From: an uncultured Flavobacteriales bacterium
GTDB lineage: Bacteria > Bacteroidota > Bacteroidia > Flavobacteriales > Crocinitomicaceae
DNA: 33,857 nucleotides
NCBI GenBank assembly: GCA_946478775.1
Contig: CAMLDR010000024.1
Span: 1 to 33,857 of the forward strand
Direction: 5' to 3'
Of the stretch, positions 33,001 through 33,857 are shown in pieces. The translations under genes were made by a program, and so were the position numbers. Below the pieces are notes generated by a model that saw only the letters and a list, made by a program, of their open reading frames with translations, searched no databases and was not told the origin of the DNA. How positions within the stretch are numbered: the first letter of the stretch is position 1; every line of letters begins with the position of its first letter.

Positions 33001-33100
33001 GAAGGGCGAACCTACGAAACCGTTTACCCGCAAACGCAAAGGTCATTTCCACTGCAATACACTGGGCGAAGAAGAATCATTCGAAGCAAACGAGCACTGA
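30065..33100 (+). CDS. Secreted two-domain amidohydrolase
   Basis: A large exported protein of the amidohydrolase (imidazolonepropionase/dihydroorotase-like) superfamily. The N terminus is a signal peptide (IRYIFALLFPLSVFSQA). Two amidohydrolase-like halves follow. In the first (about residues 40-430) the position of the metal-binding HxH is occupied by VVPSFIEVNSTMGIP, so it has probably lost activity, although a VAPATLLG ... NFTVYDQNP end is kept. The second (about 575-980) has the active features GIIDEHSHIAL (HxH), GGVTAAQLLHGSANPIGGQ, THILEG, AINSDDAE with the catalytic aspartate, and LNPAKLLHLDDRMGTVQVGKDADLVLW. Substrate unknown. It is followed by a related, partly visible gene after a long hairpin. 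Confidence 0.9.
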   Translation: MIRYIFALLFPLSVFSQAEKPENGVKAPHANSFVLTNVTILISPDKTIENGTITVRDGKITSVDKILLTTPKDLVVIDGNHAVVVPSFIEVNSTMGIPADQKAENKTGPYYWNHAIRSEFDAIDWYKTDEKLTAEYQKMGFGSVLVHRNDGLAQGYGSLMQLGTTNSTNLPYLSKAASFYSFRKGSSPLDYPSSLVGSIALLRQSFYDAQWHSQYGKDANYSLDALTLQLKKPAFFVLDDKSDVFRVKSFMREFKRDFTVIGTGQEQFLGNAWDTLKVQLVIPINFPEAFDLKDPYLAHEIPYSELKIWEMASRNPGFLFKHKVPFITSAAGHTSAADFWKHIHQALAAGWAVNDVLRSLTVAPATLLGVQKELGTIETDKWANFTVYDQNPFLFQAKVLEVFSKGERKVFQNAPLSDIRGTYSLNIDGSKYWLEIAGTPAQPEGKVKLVRTIQDSLTLANKSDTLTSNAKLSLVNNDITIQFTQLVDGEKQSFSLKGDVNPRVYIFEGEGTNNKGKWIKWSALRNKKYEAKDENKQAWTLDTLTIPGARFPNSAFGFTTPPKQSVIIFEQATIWTNTDEGIIQEGTVVVENGKIKAIHKGSGTYLKPNDAIVINARGKILTTGIIDEHSHIALTRGVNEGGQAVACEVRMEDAINAEDMDVYRQLAGGVTAAQLLHGSANPIGGQSALVKLKWGHYPHEYVIKNAPKFVKFALGENVKQSNWGVSNRFPQTRMGVEQVYIDAFSRALAYHQSKTPQTGKNKDKNAVPPAVDLELEALYEIVSGERRITCHSYVQSEINMLMHVADSFGFKVNTFTHILEGYKVADKMKEHGVGASTFSDWWAYKFEVMDAIPQNASLMTQMGLVVAINSDDAEMGRRLNQEAAKTIKYGGATEEQAWKMVTLNPAKLLHLDDRMGTVQVGKDADLVLWTNNPLSITAKPLYTVVDGEILFDAQKDFIIQQEIAAERARILAKMSEESKKGEPTKPFTRKRKGHFHCNTLGEEESFEANEH

Positions 33101-33128
33101 AGCAACTGATTTCATCAGTGCTTCAGTG
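33095..33128 (+). terminator. Long hairpin overlapping the amidohydrolase stop codon
   Basis: CACTGAAGC (33095-33103) and ACTGAT (33105-33110) pair with ATCAGT (33114-33119) and GCTTCAGTG (33120-33128): a 15-bp stem with a single bulged A and a TTC loop. It includes the TGA stop at 33098-33100. No T run follows, so it may be an RNA stabiliser or processing site rather than a terminator. Confidence 0.6.
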
Positions 33129-33185
33129 TAAACACTATTAAATATGATTTCATACATGCTTCCCTGTAAACACTATTAAATATGA
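33119..33185 (+). repeat. Duplicated leader, two 29-nt direct copies
   Basis: Positions 33119-33147 and 33157-33185 match with two differences, and the last 21 nt are identical. Each copy carries AAATATGA, the second containing the ATG of the next gene. The first copy's ATG opens an 11-codon frame (33144-33179) that ends 2 nt before the true start. Confidence 0.85.
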
Positions 33186-33857
33186 GAACAATCCTATATA
33201 CTTTTTTGGTCCTGCTGGCAGGTGTAAGCTACGGACAAAAGAAATACAACAAGATCCTGATCGAAAGTGCGACTCTACATATCGGGAACGGGCAGGTGAT
33301 TCCCACCGGATCGGTTGGCATTGAGAACGGGGTTATCACTTTTGTGAAGAACACCCTGGCTTATACTTACAACAAGTCTGACTGGGATACGATCATTAAC
33401 CTGAGCGGCCATCACCTTTACCCGGGATTTGTTGCACCGAATTCCACACTGGGCTTAACAGAGATCGACGCGGTACGTGCATCCCGTGATTACCATGAAA
33501 TAGGGACTTTCAATCCGCATGTACGGGCACAGATTGCCTACAACTGTGAATCTTCTGTGATTGAAACAGTTCGCACAAATGGTGTGCTGATTATTCAGAC
33601 CACACCGCGCGGGGGAAGGATTTCCGGTCAGTCGAGTTTGATGGCAGGTTCCTGCTGGAACTGGGAAGACGGAACATTGAAAGCAGACGACGGTATTCAC
33701 ATTGAATGGCCCGCTGCTTACAGCCGCAACTGGGGCGATCCGATTACGAAGCACAACGAGACCTATGAAGAACAAAAACGCGAACTGATTGCTTATCTGA
33801 CGAATGCAAAAGCAAGTACAAGTAACAAGAACCCGAACACGCCGCTTCAGTACAGTG
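33182..33857 (+). CDS. Amidohydrolase-family protein, 3' end outside window
   Basis: The first 225 codons of an exported protein related to the preceding gene. A signal peptide (RTILYTFLVLLAGVSYGQ) is followed by the composite beta domain that precedes amidohydrolase barrels (IESATLHIGNGQVIPTG, VGIENGVITFV). The strand that usually carries HxH reads YPGFVAPNSTLGLTEIDAV, without histidines, and is followed by NPHVRAQIAYNCES and RGGRISGQSSLM. The same replacement occurs in the first half of the preceding protein, so this subgroup appears to have a different or no metal site here. It starts at the second copy of the duplicated leader. The frame is open to the window end. Confidence 0.88.
   Translation, partial: MRTILYTFLVLLAGVSYGQKKYNKILIESATLHIGNGQVIPTGSVGIENGVITFVKNTLAYTYNKSDWDTIINLSGHHLYPGFVAPNSTLGLTEIDAVRASRDYHEIGTFNPHVRAQIAYNCESSVIETVRTNGVLIIQTTPRGGRISGQSSLMAGSCWNWEDGTLKADDGIHIEWPAAYSRNWGDPITKHNETYEEQKRELIAYLTNAKASTSNKNPNTPLQYS

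Overview
The window looks like a chromosomal segment of a Bacteroidota bacterium, most likely order Flavobacteriales and possibly a Crocinitomicaceae/Fluviicola-like genome; the family-level guess is inference. Evidence: several starts are preceded by the Bacteroidota -7 element TAnnTTTG, at two of them with an upstream TTTG or CTTG box at 19-20 nt; a DUF4270-type lipoprotein sits between a one-domain glycogen-synthase-like protein and glmS, next to panC; a CrtYcd-type lycopene cyclase, CrtZ and a CruF-like protein are present; and so are TPR-SpoIIE phosphatases and proteins with an N-terminal FCxSCxKxVxDF motif, all familiar in this phylum.

Region 1 (1-5088, + strand) is the least familiar part: six tightly packed genes ending at a hairpin. 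Three share a module with an N-terminal AeAQxxLD helix, a central G(F/Y)xPTFYxx core and a VPxPP-type C-terminal segment. Two further members carry more diverged versions and end in PASTA or Ig-like domains, and a sixth is a very Lys/Glu-rich coiled coil. None has a signal peptide or a membrane segment. I cannot name the system.

Region 2 (5100-7540, +) holds two small units of membrane proteins. The first is a protein whose N-terminal domain resembles those in front of Mrr-type restriction enzymes, followed by a hydrophobic helix, overlapping a gene for a two-helix coiled-coil membrane protein. The second starts at a consensus promoter and encodes a 61-residue protein and a three-helix membrane protein with a soluble C-terminal domain. 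A defence or stress role is possible but unproven.

Region 3 (7554-14592) is housekeeping. On the minus strand lie panC and a panD/LPG-synthase-like/rfaE2 group (pantothenate precursors and a heptose nucleotide). Divergently, a degenerate glycogen-synthase-like gene, a DUF4270 lipoprotein gene and glmS form an operon ending at a perfect 44-bp palindrome.

Region 4 (14618-23835) has two paralogous anchored proteins on the minus strand, a small membrane ORF, a secreted S9 peptidase, an MMPL/RND exporter coupled to rmlA and a polyprenyl synthase, and a small lipoprotein. Region 5 (23817-27827, -) is a translationally coupled operon of TPR-SpoIIE phosphatase, CruF-like protein, CrtZ and lycopene cyclase; crtB and crtI are not in the window. 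Region 6 (27947-29973, -) holds a cytochrome b-like membrane protein, a cytochrome c lipoprotein and HflX, with a 9-bp tandem repeat just past the HflX stop. Region 7 (30065-33857, +) has two successive amidohydrolase-family genes, the second cut by the window end, separated by a long hairpin and a duplicated leader. No tRNA, rRNA, CRISPR array, transposase or integrase gene was seen.
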